Origin: Utricularia gibba
Lineage: Eukaryota; Streptophyta; Magnoliopsida; Lamiales; Lentibulariaceae
DNA: 64,000 bases
NCBI GenBank assembly: GCA_002189035.1
Contig: NEEC01000004.1
Coordinates: forward strand, 3,100,001 to 3,164,000
Direction: 5' to 3'
The translations under genes were made by a program, and so were the position numbers. The notes under the pieces were generated by a model. The model was given only the letters and a program-made list of their open reading frames with translations, was not told where the DNA came from and made no database searches. Below are positions 34,985 through 45,702 of this stretch, piece after piece (positions within the stretch are counted from its first letter, which is position 1; every line of letters begins with the position of its first letter).

Positions 34985-35955
34985 AATAAAAATTTTTTGA
35001 CGTTGCTTTTCTGAGTTTGGAAATGTCTGAGAAACTATTGATTATGTTTGTTATTTATGCCTCATTACTAGAGTTAAACCTCTGCCTGAGCATTCAAAAT
35101 ATTTATTTCTTGGCAACAATGAAACTTTACCTATTATTATTTGCAGTACACCAACCCTGGAATAGGAGGAAAAACCAAGGAGTGTGCTTCAGAAGGACAA
35201 AGAAGCAATTGGATGGACATTGACAGATATAAAAGGAATAAGCACCTCCATATGCACTCATCGCATTTATTTAGACAAGAGAACAAAGGAGATTGAACCA
35301 TCCTATGATAGAAGTGGTTAAGAAGGAGATTTTGAAGTTGTTGATTGTAGGTATAATCTATCCTATTTCTGATAGTGAATGGGTTAGCCTTGTGCAGGTT
35401 GTCCCGAAGAAAACAGGGGTCATAGTCATGGCCAATGACCAATAGGAATTCCTACCCACCAGAGTGCAAATAGTTGGTGAATGGGTAGATTATCGAAGGT
35501 TGAATGCAACCATCAAGAAGGATCACTACCCACTTTCATTCATTGACCATAGGTTGGAGAGACTTGCTAGAAGGAGCCACTACTCCTACTTGGATGGTTA
35601 CTCCAGTTTCCATCAAATACCCGTCAACCTTGAAGATCAATCAAAGATTGTTTTTGTTTGCTCTTTTGGTACTTTTTACCATAAATACCTTTTGGACTTT
35701 ACAATGCATCAGCAACATTTCAAAGATGACAAGTTAGCATTTTTTCTTAATATGTAGAGAATATTATTGAGGTTTTTATGGATAAATTTACGATTTATGT
35801 AAATAGTTTAGATGAATGCTTTGCTAATTTTTCATTGATTTTGAAGCGTTGTGTTGAGACTAACCTTGTTTTGAATAATGCGAAATGTCACTTCATGGTA
35901 GAACAAGATATCACTGTAGGATATGTGATGCAAGTGGGTTAGTCCAGGAACCACT
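34985..35955 (+). pseudogene. Athila-type reverse transcriptase relic
   Basis: After the decayed primer site, about 35290-35760 encodes RT fingers and palm: VVKKEILKLL, then GIIYPISDSEWVSLVQVVPKK, YRRLNATIKKDHYPLSFID and SYLDGYSSFHQIPV. The active-site region is degraded (FMDKFTIYVN-like), and stops are frequent. Gag and protease are missing. The relic is cut at 35955 by the Tat LTR. Confidence 0.85.
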
Positions 35956-36527
35956 TGTTGGGCCTATAAACAACGAGGGCCCATGAAGCATGTGAAATAC
36001 AACATGATGGGGTACAAATCGGGTATAATCAGCCAATCTCTGAAAAGCTGCCAAAAGGGACTATGAGGGGATAATGCTAGCCGACAGTCCGATATCTGTC
36101 AGAAATCTGACAGATATGGCCGTCTGATACAGCCTGAAAAGCGGTCGAATTGTGGGAGAACAGGCGGCCGATATCTGAAAAGCGAGATCGCACCGCAGCT
36201 GTAAAAGTAGCCGACACCCGCAAAAGTGGGGATTCGGCCAAATCGATCTCTTCTATAAATAGGAGGAATTATAACGAAAGGTAGGTTGGACCTTAAGAAC
36301 TCTGGGGCTTGTATCATCTCCTTGATCACCCTCACCTAGTAAATATTTTTCTCCGGCGAGCTCTGACAGTTCCGTGGTTTTTCTGCCTCACGGTGGTTTC
36401 CACGTAAAAAATCCCCATCTATCTCTACCACGTCCGACTAAACCAACAAGACGGTAAACAAGGAAAATGACACCACCAACAACACGAAAATCGGCCCAAA
36501 CCGGCACACCGATTTTCGCCCTCAACA
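35956..36527 (+). repeat. Tat element 5' LTR
   Basis: It starts TGTTGGGCC and ends CTCAACA, three bases before a Tat-type primer site. The 572-bp LTR has a TATAAATA box at 36254-36261 and three CTGAAAAGC motifs (36040, 36134, 36175). It matches the nested LTR at 9552-10083. Confidence 0.8.
36254..36261 (+). promoter_or_regulatory. TATA box of the Tat LTR
   Basis: TATAAATA follows the repeated CTGAAAAGC motifs, which lie in the U3 part and may act as enhancer elements. Confidence 0.55.
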
Positions 36528-36530
36528 TCT

Positions 36531-36550
36531 TTGGCGCCCACCATCGGGCA
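36531..36550 (+). other. Tat-lineage primer binding site
   Basis: The sequence after the LTR, TTGGCGCCCACCATCGGGC, is close to the TTTGGCGCCCACCGTGGGGC typical of plant Tat-lineage elements. It defines the lineage independently of the proteins. Confidence 0.8.
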
Positions 36551-36603
36551 GATCTATCGCCCCACTCGAGAAATCCACATAAATCATTCACCAAACACCG
36601 ATC

Positions 36604-37608
36604 ATGACGGAAAATAGCACATCCATCAACACGGTCCATGAAGGAAGTGCCGGCATACAAGACCCCGGTCTTATGATAACCAGCAGGGAACAACAGAAGG
36701 CCCTTCAAACGGAAATCCTCTTCGATTTTAGGGCACCTTTAGGGTTGAAATCCAACGCCCAGGAAGAGACACCTGAGACTGCACACAAGTGGAAAAACCA
36801 CCCATTATCCTGGAATACCTTTAGGACACTAAGACCGAATCCGAAACCGAGGAGGAGATACTGCGAAGAAAGAGACGCAACCAGGTCATCTATGAGCCCG
36901 GGACGGATAGGGAAAGGGGGGCTGACGAAATCTTGGGAAAAAGAGAAGAAGAGTTGAAGAGGGAAGTAGACCAAATTCACGAGAGAAGAAAACATATCGG
37001 TAGGTAGACGTTGCCAAGGGGAAGAGAGAATTGGGGCTTCAGGGATGCTTTCGATCAAAATGTATGCATGGGGAGAAGGGATATTCTGTCCGATATTGAC
37101 CTAGCCCTGAAAAGCGGGTTTGAAAAAGCGGCGGGAACCCCTGCGCTGCATTTTGACCCTTTCTCGGATGACTTAATCGGCGAAGAACCCGAGAGGGGAT
37201 TCAGGGTCCCTGACGGACTAACTACATATGATGGAAAAAGGGACCCCTTATCTCACGTAACCGACTTTGATATGAGGATGGCCACGGTCCGGCATTCGGA
37301 AGCCATGAAGTGTAAGCTGTTCGCCTGCTCGCTCCAAAAGGGAGCGAAGACTTGGTTCAAATAGATAGAACCGTGCAGCGTTGGATCTTACCGGGAGTTG
37401 ATATTACTCTTCACCACCCGATATGCTGTCAACATCGAAGCCCCGCCTTCAAAGGCAGCCTTATATTCTATTTGATACAATCACAGGAAGGAGAGCTTAC
37501 AAAGATTCATCGATCGATTCAACTGCCTGGCACAAGATGTCCAACTGGATTTAAAAGAAAGGGTGGAAATAATGAAGCGGGCATTAGGAACATCGAAACT
37601 GGGAAAGT
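36604..37608 (+). pseudogene. Tat gag, frameshifted and truncated
   Basis: The first frame (from the ATG at 36604) gives a Thr/Ser/Glu-rich N-terminal part. The second (about 37011-37364) holds the capsid signature PDGLTTYDGKRDPLSHVTDF and LFACSLQKGAKTWF. A third frame to 37600 contains LQRFIDRFN and VEIMKRALG remnants. Gag forms the particle core. Frame changes near 36950 and 37365 break it, and it is cut at 37608 where the V LTR begins. Confidence 0.8.
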
Positions 37609-38644
37609 GACAACACCATTTTTGTTGTGTTTTTATATATGTTTTTAAGTATGTTTTGTGGGGATAAATGTTAATTAGTGTGCTAAATTGTGTTCTTTTG
37701 CGTATTTAGTCTTTTAGAATGTGTTTATTGTGAAAACAGGCTCAATTAGCAACAATTGGGCTGAAAACTCTAATATTTCGTCTAGTCTGTGTTTTAAGTC
37801 TTACCAGGGTAAGAGCTAGTACTGTAGCAACGCACTTTCCGTGTTGACAAGTCAAAGGAGACAGAATAGCTGTACAAAAGTCACTTTCCACCGAAAGTAG
37901 CCGCCCTTCTGAAAAGATAAGATTTGGAGCAGAGATCTCTCTTCTAGAAGACTGAGGAAAGGACAATGCTACCCTGACTTTTGAGTTGCAAAAGGGAAAA
38001 AGGAAGGGAGAGAGAGTAGAGAGTACACTGTGCACGCAGAGTGCACAGACAGCGAACAGGAGCGAGCGGGAATGAGGAGAACGTCGTTTCTCCGGTGAAA
38101 GTCTCCAGCGACCTCCAGATCTGCATGTCCACACCACCGTTCCAGCCAGAACTTCGATTTCCAGCAGATATCCAGTCCACAGAAGCATCCTGCAACTTTT
38201 ATTTACAGATTTCTGTCTTCCATTTCTGCGAGAACCTGTTATTGTTACTATTTTCATTTCTAAGCTTTCTACTGCTTTTCGGAACCTTGTTGTGAACGGG
38301 AAACTCGTTGTAGAACTTGCTTTAGTTTATAAACATGTCTCTATTTAAGCTTTTCACATTTGCTTTTAAGCTTGATATGCCATTTACTGTTCCTGCGCAC
38401 GCATACTCTGTTTTCGCACAATCTTACTCTGTTTTTAAGCGTTCTTAAGCTGGGTTTAAGCCTATGGGCTCTCTTGTGTTGAACTTCAAAAAATTGCAAC
38501 CATTCCCTGTGGATTCGACCCTTGCTTGCCACGCTACATTAATTCTTGTGATTTGTATAGTAGAATAGCTCGGTTTATAAATTTCTTTTGATGCGTTGAA
38601 TGTGCTAAACCGCGACATTTAGCAACCCATTCCAACGTCCATCA
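37609..38644 (+). repeat. V-family Athila-like 5' LTR
   Basis: It starts TGACAACACC and ends GTCCATCA directly before a tRNA-Asp-type primer site. Length is 1036 bp. It is inserted in the Tat gag. The left flank is GAAAG. A 3' LTR with the matching duplication is not present. Confidence 0.75.
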
Positions 38645-38647
38645 AAA

Positions 38648-38664
38648 TGGGGCCGTTGCCGGGG
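38648..38664 (+). other. V primer binding site, tRNA-Asp type
   Basis: TGGGGCCGTTGCCGGGG has one mismatch to the Athila/tRNA-Asp primer site. Confidence 0.8.
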
Positions 38665-38687
38665 AATGGTGTCTGTTAATTTCTCTG

Positions 38688-39628
38688 TTGTTAATGCATT
38701 TACGTTCCTTTGTAGGTCCACTTGAACCCCTTGATTTGGAGATTGAGAGGACTGAAAAATTACTGAGAAAGAAGCACAAACAAAGTCAGCAAGAGGCTAA
38801 GTTGAGAGACGCAGAGATGGCTGACAACCCACCAAACAACCAGCAGCTTGTAAATATTTTGGAGAAGACTATTGGAGAGTATGAGTCACTAGATCATACA
38901 TACCGAGGGCACTGCATTACCTTTCCTATAGCAGCAATTAATTTGGAATTGAGGCCAGGAACTCTTGCTTTGTTTCCTAAATATTATGGGAACAAAAATG
39001 TGGATCCTCATATGCACATTGATGATTGTATTGCTGTTGGAGCTGTGCTGCGACCCATGGACGTTACTGAGGACGATTTACTACTCAGAGTCTTCCAATT
39101 TACTCTTGAATGACATGTCAAGACTTGGTTCAACACACTTGAACCTGGAAGTATTAGAAGTTGGATGGAACTGAAGAAAGCATTTTTAAATCAGTTTTTT
39201 CCTACCTTTAGAGCAGACGAAATTCAAAGCAAAATTGAAAATATTTTTCAGCATTATGATGAGCCTCTGCATGAGTATTGGGACAGGTTCACTACTCTTC
39301 TTTCGAGCTGCCCACACCATGGTTTTGATAAATTGCAGCAGGTGAAGTGTTTTTTGAAGGGCTTGACTGCTGCCCAAAGAGATAAGTTGGATTCTGTTGC
39401 ACATGGGAATATGAGGACTCTGACTCCATCTGAAGGCTGGTAGAAAATTAAAGAAATGATTGGACATTCAAGGCATTCTCAGTTTCGATCTCGAGCCAAG
39501 CGCCAAGTGAATGAAAATATTTTAGGGTTTAGGGCAGATGAAATTCAAAGCAAAATTGAAAATATTTTTCAGGATTATGATGAGCCTCTGCATGAGTATT
39601 GGGACAGGTTCACTACTCTTCTTTCGAG
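38688..39628 (+). pseudogene. V-element gag with internal 100-bp duplication
   Basis: The frame from 38688 begins MLMHLRSFVGPLEPLDLEIE and contains YRGHCITFPIAAINLELRPG and FPKYYGNKNVDPHMHIDD, matching the relic at 11909. A stop near 39112 is followed by KTWFNTLEPGSIRSW and FFPTFRADEIQSKIENIF. The segment from ADEIQSKIENIF to TTLLSS is present twice (39209-39309 and 39528-39628). A TAG near 39442 lies in the middle. At 39628 the sequence switches to Tat pol in another reading frame, so no fusion protein results. Confidence 0.85.
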
Positions 39629-41998
39629 TTATACGGATTCGACCAGTGGGCCGTGCAAACTATCGGGAAAATAACCCTGCCCGTAACATTCGGAGCGGCT
39701 GGGAGGAGCCGCACCGAGAGGTTGGAATTCTTGATCCTGGATTTGGAGGTCTCATACAACATCATCCTCGGACGACCCGATATCAATCAATCCAGTATAT
39801 TACCCTCAACTGTGCATCTGAAAATTAAATTTACAACACCAAGGGGCATATGCACGCTGGATATCGACCAACCAGCAGCCCAGTCTTGTTATTTATCTTC
39901 CTGCCAGGATCCCTACGCGAAAAAGCCGAGAGTGATGATGCTGGACAAGGAACCCTGGGAACCTCCTAGACAAGCAATGGAGCCGGTGGGGTACAAGTCG
40001 GTGCAATTAGTGCCAGGAGATGCGCATAAGGAAACCCGCATTGGTGCCAACCTAGACACCGAATTCGAGAAGAGGTTAGCGGAACTCTTGACGAGGAATG
40101 CCGATATTTTTGCCTGGACTGCTGCAGACTTTGTAGGCATTGATCGATCCATTGCTGAGCATTACATTGATACCTACCCGGGGGCAAAACCAATTCGGCA
40201 GAAGCAACAACATTTCCTTGAGGAGAAGTGCCGAATTATCAAAGAAAAAACGAGGGAGCTCCTGGAAGCTAGATACGTGAAGGAGATCCAATACTCCGAG
40301 TGGGTAGCCAACCCAGTCTTCGTCCCAAAGCCCAGGGGAAAATGGAGGATGTGCGTCGATTTCACCGACCTCAATGCCTGCTGTGAAAGGGATCCTTACC
40401 CCTTGCCAAAGATTGATAAGCTGGTGGATGCCATTGTCAGGTCCCGATTCCTAAGCACCATGGATGCCTATTCGAGATATCATCAAATCTTCGTTGCCAA
40501 GAAAGACCAATCGAAGACCACCTTCTACACCATGGTAGCCTGCTACGTGGCGATGCCCTTCGATTTGAAGAATACTGGGGCGACTTATCAGAGGTTGGTA
40601 AATAAAATATTCTCTTCTGAAATCGGTACCTCGATGGAAGTGTATGTGGACGATATGATCGTGAAATCTATGAATGAGGAAGACCATTTGGCGTATTTGG
40701 ATTCTTGTTTCTCTTTATGTTGGTCATACGGGTTAAAACTCAACCCGCTGAACTGTTGCTTCGGGGTAAAAAGTGGAAAGTTCCTTGGGCATTATGTGTC
40801 AGAGAGAGGAATCGAGGCTGATCTCAAGAAGATTAAGGCTATATGCAAAATGCAACCCCCACGGACAGTCAAGGAGTACCAGAGTCTCACGGATAAATTG
40901 GCTGTCCTCAGCCTTTTCATATCACGGTCAGTTGATAAGTCGGCACCTTTCTTCAAGGTCCTACAAAAGGGAAATTGTTTAGAATGGAACGAGGATTGCC
41001 GAATTGCTTTTGAAAACCTCAAGGAATATCTCTCATCACCCCCGCTCCTTGTGGCTCCAAAGGCCGGGGAGCCTCTAGGACTTTATATGTCGATATCGCC
41101 CGTTGCAGTCAGCGCAGCCTTGACGACCATCTCGCTAGATAAACACTTGCCAGTGTATTATGTGAGCAAGGTTCTACTACTAGCCGAAACCCGGTATATG
41201 GTGATAGAAAAATTCATCTTGGCACTGAAGATGGCGGCCACCAAGTTGAGGTCATATTTCCAAGATAGGCACATCGTGGTGTTCACAAATCAGCCTTTGA
41301 AGAATATCCTATCTCGACTAGAGATTTCTGGAAGGGTTGCCAAATGGGCGGTTGAATTGAGTACGATGGACATTGAGTTTAAGTTGAGAACAGCAATCAA
41401 GGCCCAACCTCTTGCCGATTTCGTGGTCGAAATGACCATACCTATTGACCGTTTTGTAGAAACCAATGACCGATGGACAATGTACATCGACGGCTCCACA
41501 TACAACAGGGCTAGTGGAGGAATCGATATCCGAACTCGGGACAAAGAGCATATCTATATCACGGTGAAGTTTCTATTCCCTGCTTCTAACAATGTAGCCG
41601 AGTATGAGGCCTTGATCGAAGGGGTGAAAATTGCCAGGGAGCTTGGTGTTGCAGAGCTCGATGTTTATACGGACTCACGGCTAGTACAAGGACAATATTC
41701 GGGTGAATATGAAACTCATGATCCCCTGATGGCTCTATATTGTGCTAAGGTAAAGGAGTTAGCAAGGACCTTCAAGGAGTACACCTTGTCACATGTCGCA
41801 CGAGAGGAGAATGGATCCGCGGATAGCCTCGTCCGATTTGCAGCAGGCTTCCCGAAATTCAAGGAAGGAAGCGTGACGATCCGATTACGGGATCAGCCTT
41901 CGGTAACTTTGCGGGCAGTGAATCATATTACCCAACAGTTGGGCAACAACATCTCCCCGCAGTTGAACCTCCTTGAAGATTGGACATTGCATCTATAG
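39629..41998 (+). pseudogene. Tat protease, reverse transcriptase and dual RNase H
   Basis: The frame is open to the stop at 41998. The protease end has LDLEVSYNIILGRPD near 39750. RT follows, with RKWRMCVDFTDLNACCERDPYPLPKID-type motifs near 40350 and the active site YVDD at about 40643. The first RNase H contains YYVSKVLLLAETRY. A second, archaeal-type RNase H has MYIDGSTYNRASGG near 41485, NNVAEYEALIEG and VYTDSRLVQGQ. A duplicated RNase H is a known mark of Tat-lineage elements. RT and RNase H look intact, but the protease start is lost at the 39628 chimera junction. The first ATG of the frame, 39599, lies in out-of-frame V gag sequence. Confidence 0.92.
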
Positions 41999-43170
41999 TC
42001 GATACAAAATGGAGAAAAAGCACCCGATAAAGCGGAAGCCAGACAGCTAGAGATGAAGGCAAGGAGATATACACTAATGAATGGAATTCTCTACCGAAGA
42101 TCATTAGATGGACCCCTATTGAGGTGTATCGGGACAAAACACTCTCAAGAACTTATCACCGATCTGCATGAAGGGGAATGCGGCAGGCACGTCGGGATAC
42201 GATCCTTGTGCAGGAAGGCTTTAAGAACCGGATATTATTGGCCAACTATGAAGCGGGATATCACCGAAATGGTGAGGAAGTGCAAAGTATGCCAATACCA
42301 TGCAAGTATACCAAGGAAACCGATAAATGACCTGACCACTCTTCAATTTTCATACCTATTCGATCGATGGGGAGTGGATATTATGGGGCCGTTCCCCCAT
42401 AATAACAAAGGAAATTTGTTATCGTGGGAGTCGAATATTTCTCCAAATGGGTAGAGGCTGAAGTCGTGGTGAAAATATCAGAGGAGACCGTTATTCGATC
42501 TTGTGGAGAAATATCTTTGTCCGGTTCGGTATCCCTCAAGAACTAGTGACCGATAATGGAACCCAATTCGCCGGTGGAAGAATGGATGCATTCCTGGATA
42601 AATACTCGGTCAAGCACAACTTCACTTCGGTGTATCACCCGCAAAGCAATGGTCTCACGGAGGTAACAAACCGGACGCTCAGGCTAGGTATGAAGACTAA
42701 GCTTGAAGATTTTGGAGGGTCATGGTCAGATCAATTGGAGGAGGTGCTATAGTCGTATCGCACCACTCCCCGAACCACCACTGAAGAGTCCCCTTTCTTA
42801 TTGGTTTACGGTTCGGAAGCCGTATGCCCAATTGAACTAACCTTGAAGAACTACCGGGTGGAACACTATAATGAAGAGAACACTGACCTGCGAAAATTGG
42901 AGTTGAGCTGTTGGAAGAAAAACGACAAAGCATCTATAGTCGACTAGGGGCTTATCAGTGAAGAACGGAGAAGAGTTACAACAAGTCGGTATCCCCAAGG
43001 GAATTCTCTGAGGGGGATCTGGTGCTCCGAAGCATCTAACCCCAAAGATATGTTGGGAAATTAGACCGCAACTTGGAAGGCCCTTATCAGATTTCAAGGG
43101 TGATCAAAAAAGGAGCGTATCATCTAGAACAGTTAGACGGTGTGGAATTCCCAAGATCATGGAATGCGTG
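41999..43170 (+). pseudogene. Tat integrase, broken by stops and frameshifts
   Basis: This continues the element after the stop at 41998. It contains the integrase zinc-finger region (ECGRHVGIRSLCRKA, then CKVCQYHA), the core (FDRWGVDIMGPFP near 42365, VTDNGTQFAGG near 42545, YHPQSNGLTEV near 42635) and RTTPRTTTEESPFLLVYG. Frameshifts lie at about 42420 and 42500. A TAG at about 42750 replaces the usual Trp of the LWSYRTT-type motif. The C-terminal part decays to about 43170. It cannot make active integrase. Confidence 0.9.
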
Positions 43171-44448
43171 ATCACCTAAGGAAATTCTATGCCTAACTGG
43201 CTCAGTATCGATCTCTATCACGGGTTTGCACAGGATTCGGTATTTTCTTCCTCAAAACGCTCAAGCGGCTATAAATTCCTTCAAAGTGGAGATGAGTAAG
43301 CGAAACCATAAGCCCTGGCCGCGTGGCATAAGCCCAGGCAGACCCTCCAAAATCAAAACCATGAGCCCTGGTTAAACAATGAAAGCCCAGGCAAATCTCC
43401 TAAATCGGCATCCCCAGCTAGATACAATAGAACGTTTCGGGTTTTTCCTGATATATATTCGACCACCTAAACCCAGGCGCCAGTGACAAGGGTAAGCCCT
43501 GGTACAATTCGGGCACCGTTTTCCTCAAACTGCACGCGTCAGCCCCAAAAAGCCCTTAGGTACCGACCTCATTGTCGAAACCTAGAGATGACAAGAGCAC
43601 CCAAAGCAAGTCCGCCCATGTTCAAAACAATGGGATTCAGCCAGAAGAGGGCCCTTTCGGATTGGAGAAGTCGTTCAACCCATGAGGGGTTCCGACCTAC
43701 TTCCCTAGCCGCGGTTCAGCTCGCATGAGGAAATACTAAGGCAAACCAAAATCAAAAAGCCCAACCAAAGGGATGGCAAAAAGGCACCCACCCCCCGAAT
43801 CACGAAAGCCCAAGTGAATATCCCAAACCTAAACCCTGTTATGGGCACAGCACACCAACTCGGGGTTCCCCCCCCCCCCCCCTCCCAGAACGTGAAACCT
43901 CCTAAACCAAGGCGGTAGTGATGAGAATACGCCTTGATACGATCTGGGCACCGGTTTTTTGAAACCAATCGTGTACGCCCCGAAAAACCCCCAGAGTAAG
44001 ACTCGTGCTGTCGAATCCAAAAACGACAAACACACTCGGAATAAATTTGTCTATACTCTGAAAGATATGGAGGATCCACCCGAGTCGGAGAGACAATGCG
44101 GTTCCCAAGAGGATCCGAGTCATAACCTTAACACACACGTATGCTGAAAAACCCCGCCAGGCTGAAAAACCCCACCAGGAGACTAATGAATCACGTAACA
44201 TATCAAACGAGGAGATCAGTAAAGGCAAAGGTGAGATGCAAAAACTGAAGAGAATCCTGAATCGGGATACCAAAATGTTCAAAAGACCCCACAGCAGGGG
44301 GAAAGCCACCAAGTCAAGAAAAATAATAAGAGTGCAAGAGGGGATGGGGGATTAGCGGGGGGACCAGATGAGGAGCCAATATGTCTTTCCATCCTTGCCC
44401 TCAACTTGGCTTCGTTCTCTCGCCCAATCCTAGCCTGTACGAGTGCAA
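43171..44448 (+). mobile_element. Tat 3' spacer with recurring AGCCC(T/A)GG motifs and a 15-C run
   Basis: This is non-coding DNA after integrase. Motifs such as AAGCCCTGG and AAGCCCAGGC recur irregularly between about 43310 and 43500, and a run of 15 C lies at 43868-43882. AAAAACCCC(G/A)CCAGG occurs twice near 44145-44180. Such variable spacers are usual before the 3' LTR in Tat elements. No 3' LTR is recognised. Confidence 0.6.
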
Positions 44449-44987
44449 TCAGGCGCTCCCGATCCGCTTTGAATCCGAACTCAGGGCTTGGAAAGTATCC
44501 ACAATAACGTCTAGCATATTCTCATCCTTCATCAGGGGATTTATCCTATCGAAGCGTGGATCCATGATTGAAAGCCTGAACTCTCGGCTGAACTGTCGCC
44601 TCTGACGGTATAAGAGTAGGCCGATTAGGTCCCCTGCATAGATATTAGAGAGTTCGGCAAAACAGGCCAAGTTAACAAAGTCCTCTAGAAGACCCTGCCG
44701 AGACACTCGTTGATCAAGCAACTCGGCCTCTAGTGCCGAAATGTGACCCCTGGCGTGCTCTAACTCTGCTTCTGCCTCCTCAAATCGGACTTTGAAGCCT
44801 TCCCTCTCCGACTTAGCATCATCAACTGCCTTTCCCATTTCTTCGACCATGTTCTGCAATTCTTCATCAACTGCCGGGTACGTTTCCCTAGAACCGTCTT
44901 CAGTGAACTCCCCTCTTCCTCCAGCAACTTCACCTTGGTTTGAAGTCGAGAAATTGTCTCCGATTGCGAACCAATCTCTTTAACCAT
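44449..44987 (-). pseudogene. Tat antisense ORF, coiled-coil protein, one frameshift
   Basis: Two minus-strand frames belong together: 44987-44865 (MVKEIGSQSETISRLQTKVK) and the frame ending at 44449 (from about 44880: DEELQNMVEEMGKAVDDAKS and FEEAEAELEHARGHISALEA). A one-base frameshift near 44870 separates them. The protein would be a long Glu/Lys/Leu heptad coiled coil followed by a globular tail with MDPRFDRINPLMKDENM. Antisense ORFs between pol and the 3' LTR have been described in Tat-lineage elements, and their function is unknown. The 5' part of this one is probably cut at about 44990. Confidence 0.7.
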
Positions 44988-45001
44988 CCCCCACCCAAAA
45001 G

Positions 45002-45501
45002 TTAGAGCCTAGAGGAAAATTGCCAAGTCAAAGACCAAATTGCAATATCATTTGAACTAGCATTATCAACAATCATTATGAAGATCCTTTTCAAATCCCA
45101 ATTGCACAAACATCGATCAATAGCTATGCCAATGCCCCTTCCCTTTTGCAAAGTAATTGAACAAAAAATTAGAAGAATCCCCTCCATAATTAACACCAAA
45201 AATCAAGCAATTCCTGTGATGGATATTGTGGTTGTATCCTTTATTTGCATCTATTAAGGTGGTTTCACATGACAAAAGCTCCATTTGATTTTGAATCAGC
45301 TTTAATTTTTGCTCCACATGCCTTACATTAAGCTCTAACAACACCATCCTCTTCATTAATAAGTCCATCTAAATCATAACAACAAATTGCTCTCAAGTTT
45401 GGGTGTTTCCTTTTCTTTCCACTAGATACCAATGGAATAGACTTTGTACAGTGTATTTGATTTGGATTTGATGTATCTATGTAATATTCATCTTCATCCA
45501 T
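45002..45501 (-). pseudogene. hAT transposase relic with BED zinc finger
   Basis: From the minus-strand ATG at 45501, a leader MDEDEYYIDTSNPNQ is followed by a BED-type finger: CKACGAKIKADSKSNGAF then NHLNRC (about 45340-45260). Stops precede CKACG and replace a residue before NHL (TGA, probably from TGG). Downstream at about 45150-45050 comes GIGIAIDRCLCNWDLKRIF followed by DNASSNDIAI, the hAT catalytic-domain block that holds an active-site Asp. Sequence between the two is missing. hAT transposases cut and paste DNA with 8-bp duplications. The ends of this element are not recognisable. Confidence 0.75.
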
Positions 45502-45702
45502 CTAAATGGGTTGGACAAAAAAAATAGAAAAAACAATAAAACAATTGACAATGATATTTCCCTTTTAAGCATGGTCTTCAAATGATTAGAAGAATTCACA
45601 AACGATACAAAATCATAACTCATGAGCACAACTAATCCTAAACCCTAGTAATACAATCCTCCAACCAAAAAGAATCATAAGCGCAAACTTTTTTATGTAC
45701 CT

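Noticed and set aside
39456-41998. An in-frame V-gag/Tat-pol fusion protein
   Set aside because: Gag and pol are in different frames at the 39628 junction. The apparent early ATG at 39599 is in out-of-frame gag sequence.
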